Origin: Curvularia sp. ZM96
Lineage: Eukaryota; Ascomycota; Dothideomycetes; Pleosporales; Pleosporaceae
DNA length: 64,000 nucleotides
Assembly: GCA_022457065.1 (NCBI GenBank)
Contig: JAJGBQ010000007.1
Location: forward strand, 1,054,001 to 1,118,000
Reading direction: 5' to 3'
How positions within the stretch are numbered: the stretch's first letter is position 1; each line of letters opens with the position of its first letter. Shown piece by piece: positions 1 to 10,526 of this stretch. Under the pieces are notes generated by a model that did not search any database, was not told where the DNA came from, and saw only the letters and a list, made by a program, of their open reading frames with translations. Both the position numbers and the translations under genes were made by a program.

Positions 1-489
1 CTTTCGTCTAGGGTATGATAGGTTCACTAGTTGGCGGGCGATCGGTGGGCGAGCGGTGAGCGGAAGGCGTTGCGCGATAAGGATAATAGAGCGGTGGTGG
101 TGGAGAAGACAGGGCGACCAGAGGCGAGAGTGATGACGAGAGTCAACAGCAACTAAGAGCCCAAGAGAGGCCTTGAAATGAGCGTCGTCACTGCGCCAGT
201 TGTCGCAGCGAAATGTGGCTGATGAGTGGCGGTGCAGAATATTAGGCCAGTGGGGCGAAAGAGAAAGAAGCCTCCCCCACACGTCGCGTGGCGTGTCTTG
301 GCGTCTCTGCCCTGCGTGTTGACAAACAAGACGACCGATCGAGACAACCAAGCCCCTCTTACGGCAACGAGACGACAGCGACCACGACGACGTTATTGTT
401 GGCGCACTGAATGAGATTGACCACTTGCCTTGGTCCACGCCCACTGTAAAGGCCCAGCAGCCGCCCTTGCTGCATCGCATACCTCTACC
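1..489. other. upstream region of BRN1
   Basis: No supported gene. Short open frames here lack any protein-like pattern. The last part, up to the ATG at 490, must hold the promoter and 5' leader of the condensin gene. A gene to the left of the window cannot be excluded. Confidence 0.5.
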
Positions 490-3011
490 ATGCCGCGCAC
501 AACCAAGTACGCAACGGCTGCTACGCCGCAAAAAAAGACACCCATCAAGTAGGCCCAGCCTGTCCTCGTACACTACACGGATGGATCTGGCTAACTCGCA
601 TAGAGTACCCCTCAACGACGATCGCCAGGAAAAGGCTAATCGCCGCCATGCCCAACAAGAAGCCCAGCGCAACTCCATGCGAGCATCGACGGCCACTCCC
701 GCTAGAAAGCGCATGTCGCTCGCGGCCGGTTATGACAACCCTCATACCCCGTCGCAGGAAGACGATATGCCTGATATCACTGGAACTGCCGTGACACCAG
801 GCAAGCGTGTCATGCCGTTGTTGGCCAACTTCGAGGAGTGGATGAAGATGGCTACGGACAATGTATGCACAAGATGGCATATGTCACTCAAATGCTAACC
901 CTCTGAAACAGAAAATCAATGCCAACAACTCATGGAACTTTGCGCTCATTGATTACTTCCATGAAATGTCGCTGCTCAAAGAGGGTGACGGCGTCAATTT
1001 CCAGAAAGCGAGTTGCACACTAGACGGCTGCGTCAAAATCTACACCAGCAGAGTCGATAGCGTTGCCACCGATACTGGCAAACTATTGAGTGGACTTGCC
1101 GAAAATGCAGGCAGAAAACGCCGCGGTGATGCCGAAGATGGTGAAGGTGATGATGACGATGAGGACGGCGAGGACGGCGAGGACGGTCAGAAGAAGCGCA
1201 AAAAGAGAGCTGCACGCTCTGCCGAAGCCACACTTGCATCCTCCTTTGCTCAGCTTCAGAACAAGAAGATGGAACTCGAGTTCTCCGTAGATCCGCTTTT
1301 CAAGAAGGCATCCGCAGATTTCGACGAAGGAGGTGCAAAAGGTCTGCTTCTCAATCACCTGGCCATTGACGGAAAAGGCAGAATTGTGTTCGATAGCAGC
1401 GACGACGCAGGCGACGCCACCGCCGAAGATACTCGCCCCAATTTAGGTCTTGAGGAATCACGCCAGCAGTCTCTGGAGCCACAAGAAGCTCAGCTATCCG
1501 ACGACATTGACATTGATATATCAGGATTGGCTGCAAAGTATTTCCCTAACCTGTCTCGACTGGATCAACAAGATGTCTGTCCCTCCATGAAAACTTTTGA
1601 TCTTGGGGATGTCAACGGTTCAATGGATCTTCCTTTTCTCAAGGCCCCCGATGACTGGCGGGACGACGTCAAAGATAAAGAGGAGGATGAAGATGGAGCA
1701 GGCAACCGATCGGGACTCTTTCTCGACGACGAAAACCCTATGGGTTTCGATGATGACGACATGAACATGGGTGGCTTCGACCTACCTCCGGAAACTGGCT
1801 TTGGTGAGGGTGGAGAGGTTTGGGCTCGTGAAGCTATTCGAGATCCACAGGCTCGTGTCCACACTATCGGCATCGAAGACAACGAGGAAGATGTTAAGGG
1901 TGCCGAAGGAGCGGCCGGCGCTGACACTCAGTACGGTGTGTCCATGGTGCATGGTCGGGACCAAGAACAAGAAAATATATTGAGCTACTTCGACCAAGCC
2001 CTCAAGAAGAGCTGGGCTGGACCAGAACACTGGCGAATCTCACGGGTCAAGCAAATTGGCCAAGCGACTCCAACAGTCAAGAGGAAAGAAAAGGAGCCCT
2101 TTGAAATTGACTTCACTGCACCCATGTCCCGGTCGCTGGCGGACATGCTCTACACACCTGCGACGTCGAATTCCAGCATATCTCTCCCCAAAGCACAATG
2201 GAAGTCCAAGTCGCGGAATCTATTGCCCGACGATAAACACTTCAACTCGAAACAGCTACTGCGGCTGTTCCTGAAGCCAAAAGCACGTATGGGTCCACGA
2301 AGAGAAGGACGACGAATGCAACCGGCATCCAACGAACCTCCTCGTGGTGATGTCGACGAAGCATACTGGGCCAACCAAGGCAACGATGTTGAAGATGATG
2401 CAGCACCGGGCAACTACGATGCGGACTTCTTCCAGGACGATGGCCTACCAATGTCTGGTGGACCCATTGACGACGACGAGGATTTCGCCGATGCGCGGGA
2501 ACATTTCTCGCCCGCACCCGAAGCACCCAACGCTTCACAACCGCTAGATGGCACAATACCCAGCTCACAAGCCGATGCATTTGGTGCTCAACTGGTCACA
2601 CAAAGCCGCAGGTTCCGACCGGAATACGTTCAGTACGCCAGGGTCGCGAAGAAGGTCGATGTGAAGAGGTTGAAAGACGAGCTCTGGAAGGGCATCGGTC
2701 TCGAAGGCGTAAGTTTCGTATTTGTAACATGAATATCCTGCATGACTAACACATACGACTAGATCACCGCGCCACCCAAGCCAGATGCCGTTGATGACCC
2801 GGCAATGAAGGCAGTAGATGGCTCCCTGACCTTTACCAAAGTCGTCAATGGCCTGCAATCCGTCTACTCAAAGCGAACCATGGCAGATATCTCTACAAGT
2901 TATTGCTTCATTTGCTTGCTGCATCTGGCAAACGAGCAGGGACTTGTCATCGAGAACCAAGAGAATTTCGAGAATCTTACCATTAGAAAGGACTTCACGG
3001 CTGAAGTGTAA
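490..3011 (+). CDS. BRN1: Condensin complex subunit 2 (Barren/CAP-H family)
   Basis: This is the kleisin subunit of condensin, which bridges the SMC2/SMC4 heads and compacts mitotic chromosomes in the nucleus. I read four exons: 490-548, 604-862, 912-2708 and 2763-3011, giving about 787 residues. Introns have GT-AG ends; the first contains a CTAAC branch site. The N-terminal Barren block is plain (LLANFEEWMKMATDNKIN, then NSWNFALIDYFHEMSLL), where the second intron falls exactly between DN and KIN. The typical GVNFQKASCTLDGCVKIYTSRVDSV stretch follows (residues continue without a break). Acidic runs lie in the middle, as is usual in CAP-H, and the C-terminal winged-helix region ends in LHLANEQGL...IRKDFTAEV. 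The start at 490 is the first ATG that joins in frame to the Barren block. Transcription converges with the ubiquitin-like-domain gene downstream. Confidence 0.95.
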
Positions 3012-3641
3012 ACAGTCTTAGTTTAGTTGTTAAATTTTGATGATGATGATGGAGTTATGAATCCATGGTTTATGCACTGCGATGCTTAGGAATCATGCGA
3101 GTGAAAAAAAAATTAACTTGGTTATTCCAGTTTTCACTCTCAATTGCTATGTGTTGTGAACTTGGTATGAGGAACAAAAACTCAAGTGTACATTTGTATA
3201 TGTGTGTGTGTTCCGAAACAATTGAAAACAACCCTCCATTAAGTTTTTGAGCCGGGGATTGTTGTTGGTAGAGTTTATGTACAACTATAGTAGCAAGTAG
3301 GTAGGTAGGTTACTAAAGACTGAAAGCGCACGAGAGGAAAAAAAAGGACACTTTACGTCAGACCAAAGAGAGAAAAAAACGAGACTTCGCAAAGCGAACG
3401 AAGAAGAAGATAGGTTGCTGGTAGAAATGACATTAAGCGTAACAACATTAAACAAAAATCATCAATCGCAACAGGATGGTATCTTCGCGCATGGGTTTGC
3501 CCTCCCGCAATCCACATGAATAGCAGTTAGACAAAGAAGCAAACGCCAAAAATCCCCGTCCTGGCAACGCACACGCAACGCAACGCAACGTAACACACCT
3601 CATTAAAATCCTCTCATCCCAGGCTCCTTTCCCTTCCTTTC
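3012..3641. other. convergent intergenic region (3' UTRs)
   Basis: Lies between two convergent genes. It is rich in A and T, with a short (GTAG)n run near 3,297-3,312. Nothing coding is supported. Confidence 0.5.
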
Positions 3642-6549
3642 TTACTTCTTCTTTCTAGCCGAATCTTTGCGAACAGCGGTGCCAGCCGCCCATCGGAAAA
3701 AGGGTGATGGAGTAGGCTTCTTGCGTGAAGAGTGCCCGGAGCCGCCGCCGCCGCCGCCACTGGGTACGACAATGACAGCGGGTGGTGACGTCTGGCCTCC
3801 AGGAGGTGGTGGCGGTGGTGGAGGCATCATGCCTGGGGGAGGAGGAGGAACTGTTATGACGTGGGCGTGAGATACAGACTCACGTTTCCTGCTCTTATCC
3901 TTCTTACCTTTGCCCTTGAGAGGAAGATCCTGCGCTAGGAACATTTGCGCATCTGGTGGAGGTGGAGGTGGAAGCGGCACAGCGTCTTTTGGCGGCTCCG
4001 GTGGCGGCGGTGGTGGTTCTGGCATGGGCCACATGTGCATGGTGATGGTCCAGTCAGGCTGGATTACAGTGTCCCAGATTTGGGGTAGAATAATCTCGCC
4101 GTCCGGTCCTACGAGATCGTAGTGGCCCTGGTGAACGTGAGGCCCAATGACGTCGACATGTAGGAAGGCTTGCTTGATGAGTTCCTCCATGCCCTAAGTC
4201 TGGTTTAGTAACAATTCAATGTCATGCTTGTACTTGCGAACATACCTTCCAGGTCTTGCACAGGTCAAATGGGAAGCTGAACTTGCGTCCAACGGCGTCT
4301 TTGAATTTGATGGGTAGCTTTGGCGCATCAGATGGCTTGAGAGCAGCAGCCTCTGCCTCAGCAGCGGCCTTGGCTTTCTCAAGCTCTTCTGCGGCAGCCT
4401 TCGCGTCTGCGAGTGCTTTCTCGTGAGCTTTCTTAATCTCCTCGGCTTCGGCGGCCTTGGCTTTCTCAAGCTCTTCTGCGGCAGCCTTGGCCTCTGCGAG
4501 TGCTTTCTCGTGAGCTTTTTTAGTCTCCTCGGCTTCGGCAGCTGCCTTCTTCTCAGCCTCCTCTCGTGCCTTCTCGGCGGCTTCGAGCATAGCCTTGGCT
4601 TTTTCGGCTGCAAGCTTTTTCTCCTCTGCAATCCTAGCAGCTTCAGCGTCGGCTGCAGCCTTCTCTGCGGCGGCCTTGGCCTCTGCGGCTGCCTCTCGCT
4701 TCAGTTGCTCATCTTTTTGAGCAAGGATGAGCTGCTCGAGTTTGGCGAGTTTGTCCTCGTCACCCTTCTTCTTCGCCTCTTCTGCAGCTTGTGCGGCTTT
4801 CTCGGCGGCTTCCTTCTTGGCCCTGTCTTTTTCTATCCTGGCCTCCTGCTGAGCAATGAGCAAGTTCTCGAGACGAGCGAACTTGGCAAGTTCGGCGTCC
4901 CTCCGAGCTTGCTCTGCTGCCTTTTCTTCCTCGTCAGCCTTTTGGAGTAGGAGCTTCTCGAGTTTGGAAAGCATGTTCTCTTCTTTGGGATCTGGCTGAG
5001 CGGGCGCCGGTGGAGGCGGAGGAGGAGAAGCCATCATTTGCATCTGAGCGAATTGCTGCATCTGCTCCATTTGTTGCATCTGTTGCAGTTGCTGCATCTG
5101 TTGCATTGGCGGCATCTGCTGTAGCGCTTGCTGCATTGGCTGTTGTGCAGGTTGTAGTTGCATCTGTAGCGCTCCTGGAGTCTGAGATGGTGCAGGGGGA
5201 GGTGGTGGTGGCGGTGCAGCAGCCGCGGGGGTAGCGGGGGCAGCGGGTGGAGACGGGGCATAATGACGCTCTTCCTCAGGTTGAGGCTTTGGTGTAGCTC
5301 GCTTTGAGGAGTGAGTCCGCGGGGGTGGAGGTGAGTGTTCTGGATGTCCATAAGGAGGGTACATGTGCGGGGGCATGCCATATGGCGGCGCCCCACCGTA
5401 TGGCGGATAATAACCCATTGGTGAGTAAGGCATCACATCTCCTGGAGGCGCCCCCGGCATTGAGTTGCGGTGGCCTCTGCGGGCCTGGTGAGGGTCCTGA
5501 TAGTCAGGGAAGTAGCCGCTGCGTGGGTCTGCAGAGGGAGGCGCCTGTGTGAAAGGGTTCTGTCCATTGGGCGCGAAAGGGTTCTGCGCATACGCACCAT
5601 GGGGTTCATGGCCGAAAGGAACTAGTTGGCCTGCAGGTGATTGAGAGCCTCCGGGATAGCCGTACTGGTATCGTGGGTCCGAAACCATGCTAGGGGCAAA
5701 GGCATTGGGACCATGCTGAGGTATATGGCCCCAGCCAGCGCTGGGATGGCCGTGGGGCGGAACTCCTCGAGGAGCGCCACCATACGGGTAGTCGTCGTCA
5801 TCTTCGACTTCCAGAGGCTCCTGGTGGACGGATTGAGGCCTTGGCCGTCGTGGCCTACGTTGGTGCGCCAGTTTGCTTCGGCTTCGGCTTCGACTGTGAC
5901 TCTCAGGGCGGGAGGGGGGATCTGGAACAGGAGCAGCGTGGCGCGAAGATGCTCGCTCCCGACGAGAGGCTTTTGGTCGGTGGACTGGTGGTGGCGCTAC
6001 AGCAGGAGGATGTGGGACGTGGTGAGCAACACGGTGGTGGGTGATGGCACGGTGAGGGGCAGCGGGGTGTTTTGTACGTGGACGCGAGGCAGAGTCTGAA
6101 GGATTAATCTCGTCCTCGATATAGTCCCAGGAGCCTTCGTCCTCTTCCTCTTCCTCGTCGTCGTCTTCGTCGTCCTCGTCGTCGTCCTCGTCTTCGTCTT
6201 CTTCGTCGTCGTCGTCGACCTCTTCGGTCTCTTCACCAGTGCTGTATTCTTCCTCACTGGCAGACACGACCTGGATACCAGCCGAGTCCTCGTCGGTAAA
6301 GTCTTCGTCGTCGTCGTCAAAAGCACCCGTGTGGTTGTTGACAGTGATTCCCTTCCGGAGTCTGATTGCAACGTTAGTGTCGCCCTTGACATGATAGCGG
6401 CGCTGGGGAGGAGAGATCGAAACACTCGAAGGGGCTGTGCTGGGCGTCGTGCGCGACGATGACGACGTCGCACGCGAATTTGCCGAGCGGCGAGAGGGGG
6501 CACGAGGCATAGCGCGACGATGGGGGAGATGGGCTATGACTAACGGCAT
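3642..6549 (-). CDS. Fungal ubiquitin-like-domain protein with disordered acidic/PQ-rich region and Ala/Glu/Lys coiled coil
   Basis: Two exons are read, 6549-4246 and 4193-3642, joined across a 52-bp intron, about 951 residues. An equally good ATG lies at 6510. From N to C it has a Ser/Arg/Pro-rich start, a long Asp/Glu run (residues about 85-150), a Pro/Gly/Tyr/His-rich segment, Gln/Met-rich repeats, then a coiled coil of about 200 residues rich in Ala, Glu and Lys that includes near-repeated blocks. The conserved part follows: FKDAVGRKFSFPFDLCKTW, then after the splice GMEELIKQAFLHVDVIGPHV and EIILPQIWDTVIQPDW. This resembles the fungal ubiquitin-like domain found in many ascomycete proteins (ULD_2 type, from memory). 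The tail is Pro-rich and basic. The biochemical role is unknown; the intron sits inside the domain. Being domain plus coiled coil, a scaffold role is possible but is inference. Confidence 0.8.
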
Positions 6550-8247
6550 GAGGTTGGCGGTACGAAGGAGCCGTACTCGAGCCTGCTCCTACCAGAGAAT
6601 GGCCGAGTCCGGAGTCCTGAGAGCGCAAAAAGGGAGTGTGTGAAGGGCCAAGTTGGGGGCGGGCGGGCGAGCAGTCGAGATGCGGAGCGGCAAAGGGACG
6701 GGGGTGGGTGAATGGGAAGGGTTGTAAGTGGTGGTGGGGGTGTTTTCGCTGACCGCTTTCAGGGCGGGCGGGGCAGTGCGGCGCTGCTAAGACGGCGAGG
6801 CACTACCACAAATGGCGTATGGATAAACAGACGGCCACCGGTGCTGCAGGCGACTAGCGGCGTTGCTGCAGCGGATGTGTAGCAGACTGCTGTTCTTGTT
6901 GCTGCTGGCGTTGAGGTCGTCGTCGTCGTCTCCGCTCACTCGTGGAAGAGGGGGGAGAGCGAGGAGAATAGGGTCTGGACGGGAGCCAGGGTATGTCGTG
7001 GTCGATGAAAGCCTGACGGCGCCGTGGTGGCTGGGCCTTGCGCTGATTCGCCGGCAGAAGCAAAAGGCAGAATGTCTCGAAACACTCGGGCAGCTTGGAA
7101 CCAGGCTTTTGCACGGCAGACGGCCTGTCAGAGGGGTTGCTGGTGGTTGCACGCAGGCTGAAGCCGGGCAGATCGTGTGACAAGACAAGACGAGACGAGT
7201 TCAAGGCCTGCGCCAAACTCTCCAAATCAGATGACAATGGGAAAAGTCCAGTCGTGCTGTTTCGGACATAGTCTGGCTCAACACCTAGCACTGGAGACGA
7301 CGGGTTGTAGTGACGACAGCGATGTGGTTGCTGGGCCGCGAGAGCAAGTCTACTACTGCACATGCACTGCCCACTCTGCCTGCTATTTAATCGTTTTGGC
7401 CTGACCGGAGCAACGTAGGACAATTTGCTATGGAACGCATGTCTCTAGTCGCATACGTGGTACATGCTCATTGTCCACGTCCCTTACCGCCCCCAGCCCA
7501 ACCCATATGCACGCCGCCCACACCCATGACCCAGAGGCTCGACGGGAGCCGCCGTGGAGCCCAACCATACCGAGCGGCCCTGACGTGCGTTTGTGACGGA
7601 GGGCCGTGACACGTGTAGCCCGGAACAGCCACCGTCCACACGACAAGATGCATCCGCCTTGGGCACTGGTGCAGCCTGCTGTTGCGCTGGTCATCAACCT
7701 GTGGGGTCTCACCTTGCTTGTTGCAACCGGGTTTTTCCAGCCCTCGCTGCCTGCAACATGCTACTTCTGCACTCTTAGTTGTCTTTGCAAACTAAACTTG
7801 GAACCACATTTCAAGGTTTGCGTAAAACACCATGTATTCTCAGCCTCAAAGTGCCGTCCTCGCCTAGCCTAGCCGCATGCTGAAGCGAACCCAGCGAGGA
7901 GCCATGAAGACATGGCCCCAGAGGGATGACGGCATCTTGTGTCTTGTCTGTGAACCGCCCCCATGGGGCATCGAGGGGAAACCTGATGGACATGGTACCA
8001 AGGCGAACAGCGTGGGAAAGACAGGGCGGGAGGGACAGTAGGCCCATGCACGCCCTCGTTGGTTGCTTTTTCTCACTGCCGATCACGGCCATCACACACA
8101 GACACACACACAAGCACACAGCTCTCGCCCATGTCACAAGACAAGGAAATCTTATTGTTGGAAATACTTGGCACTGTACAAGATATAGAACACAAGCTGC
8201 CGCTACCCGCTCTTCCAACCCGCGCAAAATGCAAAGCCGCTCGACAC
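6550..8247. other. 1.7-kb intergenic region upstream of the ULD gene
   Basis: It separates the start of the ULD gene from the stop of CYT1, both on the minus strand, so it holds the promoter and probably a long leader of the former and the 3' end of the latter. A CA-rich stretch lies near 8,090-8,125. Open frames on both strands are low-complexity and not convincing. No RNA gene was recognised. Confidence 0.4.
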
Positions 8248-9617
8248 CTATTGGTTCGTCTTGCCGGAAGTGTTTGGCTTGGGGAGGTGGTCCAGGATGC
8301 TCTTGTTGGGTGGTGGCTGGTAAAGGATCTTTCGGTTCTTGAGCGGTGCCCACTTGTACCTGTTGTCATGGTTAGCATTAGTCCACCCCATGCGTGCCGC
8401 TCATGCCCGACATACCTCTTGACCCAGACACTGAGAGCGAACAAGACGCTAGTGACAGCCAGGACCTTCCATCCCATCTTCTTGCGGTCATCCATTTCAG
8501 GCTCAGCAGCCCAGTTGAGGAACTCAACAACGTCCTTGGCCATCTGCGAAGTCGAGGCCTTGGTGCCGTCCTCGTATTCGACCAGGTCGTCGTACAGAAC
8601 ACGGGCCATGGCAATTCCGGTACCAGGGAAGTAGGGGTTGAAGTTGAGGCCTTCCTGAACAACAGCACCCGCAGGTGGCTCCTCAGGGTAACCAGTCAAC
8701 AAGCTGAAGATGTAGTTGCAGCCACCGTGGCGGGCCTTAACCATGAGCGATAGATCCGGGGGAAGGGCACCGTTGTTGGCAGCACGGGCAGCCTCGTCGT
8801 TCTTGTAGGGCGCGGGCATGTAGTCAGACAGCTTTCCGGGACGCTTCTCGATTTCACCCTGGTCGTTGGGCTCGGTGTCGTATTCGTTCTCCTCGGCAAG
8901 GGCCTTGGCCTCGTCGACAGTCATGAACTTGCCGACAAGAGCTCGGTAAGGTACACGGGAGATGGAGTGGCAGGACGCGCAGACTTCGCGGTAAACCTGG
9001 AATCCACGGCGGAGGCTATGGACATGTTAGGAAGAGCGTGTGAGTGCCATGCGAGGAGGACGTACGCTGCGTGATCGAAGGTCTTGTACCACTTCTCGTG
9101 CTCCCACGGGTACTGGGTTGGGTGCAGACTATAAATTCCACAGTCAGCTTCCTTTTGTTCTCCTTGATGTTGTTGCTGCTGCCATGGACATGAACGTCAT
9201 TCCCTCCATCTTTCCACCATGAGCAGCCTGCGAGCTGGACACTCACCCTTCTTCGGCGGGGGTCATGGCATCGACATCGCGTCCGTAGAGATGCCAGTAC
9301 CAGGCAGTCGAGCCGACGGCGAAGATGGTGGCACCGGCGGGGAGGGCGTTGTTCTTCCATGCGGAGCCAGCTCCCTCGGCAGAGGCCGATGTCGAGGCGA
9401 AGCGCTGTGATGATCCAATCCGTCAGCCAGATATTCAATTGCAGCAGGAAAATGCTCGGGCACAAGTGAGATGCCGGAGATGGCGTCGATGAAGCTTGCG
9501 GAAGCAGTTGTCGTAAACTGGGCCATGTGGGAGGCGTACCGAAACTGGTCTGCTGGTGGCATTGCGAGCCGCGGCGCCAGCGGAGCGAGCCGTACGCAGT
9601 GCTGAGCGAGCCAACAT
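8248..9617 (-). CDS. CYT1: Cytochrome c1, heme protein of respiratory complex III
   Basis: Cytochrome c1 carries electrons from the Rieske protein to cytochrome c at the mitochondrial inner membrane. Five exons are read: 9617-9540, 9404-9247, 9128-9066, 9015-8416 and 8359-8248, about 336 residues. The N-terminus is Arg/Ala/Ser-rich without acids, a typical mitochondrial presequence. The covalent heme motif CxxCH is seen as VCASCHS, and the axial methionine region as GTGIAMARVLYDD. The C-terminal membrane anchor is WKVLAVTSVLFALSVWVKR followed by YKWAPLKNRKI, with the last intron inside the Arg codon. The final exon ends in GKTNQ. A CCAAT box lies about 145 bp upstream. Intron count is high for such a short gene, but all junctions keep frame and family residues. 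Confidence 0.96.
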
Positions 9618-10526
9618 GGTTGTGTGAAGCCGGCTCGGAGCAAGAGGGGAAGTGGATCAATGGGGTTGTCGGCGTTGGTGATAGTGGTGATGGAGGGCTG
9701 TTCGGTCGCAACTTCTTCGCTCAAGGCTTGGCGAGACCTAATCAAGTCGACGGCCGCTGTGATTGGCCGGCGCCCGCGGCTTTCGGCGATCCATGATCTT
9801 TATACTGCGAGCAGCCAGCGGAGATGCAGTACATCCACACCGCAGCCGCTGAACAGGCAATTGATAGTCAGGATGGGGGACTGCACGTCTGTCTGGGCAA
9901 GTTTCTGGCCCTTTTGTTGGTGTTCTTGCAGGTGCAGCGCGGTAAAGGTCACATGACTTGTTGCAGAACATAGCCGGCACCCTCAACGTGTGTCGGCCGA
10001 CACATCAAGACTTCAGGACTGGGGATATGACATCAATTCGCCGGTCAATTATGCGCTGAGTTCGGATGGAACGTGCAATGCCTCTTGAGAGACCCGGCCA
10101 TTGCGTGCTGCAGTCATCAATTCACACAACATGTTGGGTTCCGCATTTCATCCATTTGCTGGACGCAAAACGGGCATGTAGCTCTACTTCTATACCCTTC
10201 CACTCATGGAGGAATTGCGAAAGGGCTCAAACGAGGGCAGTGGTTTCTCTGGCAAGGACTGGCAGTGTTGCCAGAACACTCAGCGTCTTTGCAGAGGGAG
10301 ATGGCTGGGAGGACTTCCTTGCGGTGTTGGAGAAAAGGAAAAAAGAAAAGGGCGACGGGCAGATATTTGAGCGGGGGCTACACACACGCTCAGGCACATG
10401 GGGAGCTTAGCGGCGTGTGCAGAGCCAAAGTCCGCATCGCTTCTGCCCTCCCAACCTCGCCCGGCCAATCGCGACGACTGCGCTCTCACCGCAGCACGCT
10501 CTCGTCCACTGCAGCCGTCGAGTTAG
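9618..10526. promoter_or_regulatory. divergent promoter region of CYT1 and the M1 aminopeptidase
   Basis: No supported gene lies in these 909 bp between two divergent starts. CCAAT boxes are seen at 9762-9766 (as ATTGG, so in sense for CYT1) and at 10465-10469 (sense for the aminopeptidase). CCAAT is bound by the HAP/CBC complex, a known activator of respiratory genes in fungi; use here is inference. Confidence 0.5.
9762..9766 (-). promoter_or_regulatory. CCAAT box upstream of CYT1
   Basis: ATTGG on the plus strand is CCAAT in the direction of CYT1, about 145 bp before its ATG. HAP-complex control of cytochrome c1 is established in yeast; the match here is only a pentamer. Confidence 0.35.

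Noticed and set aside
3667..4122. Glycine-rich plus-strand frames
   Set aside because: Antisense of the proline-rich tail of the ULD-domain gene.
6854..7423. 189-residue minus-strand frame upstream of the ULD gene
   Set aside because: Low complexity, poly-Arg/poly-Gln end, no family pattern; fits leader or promoter DNA.
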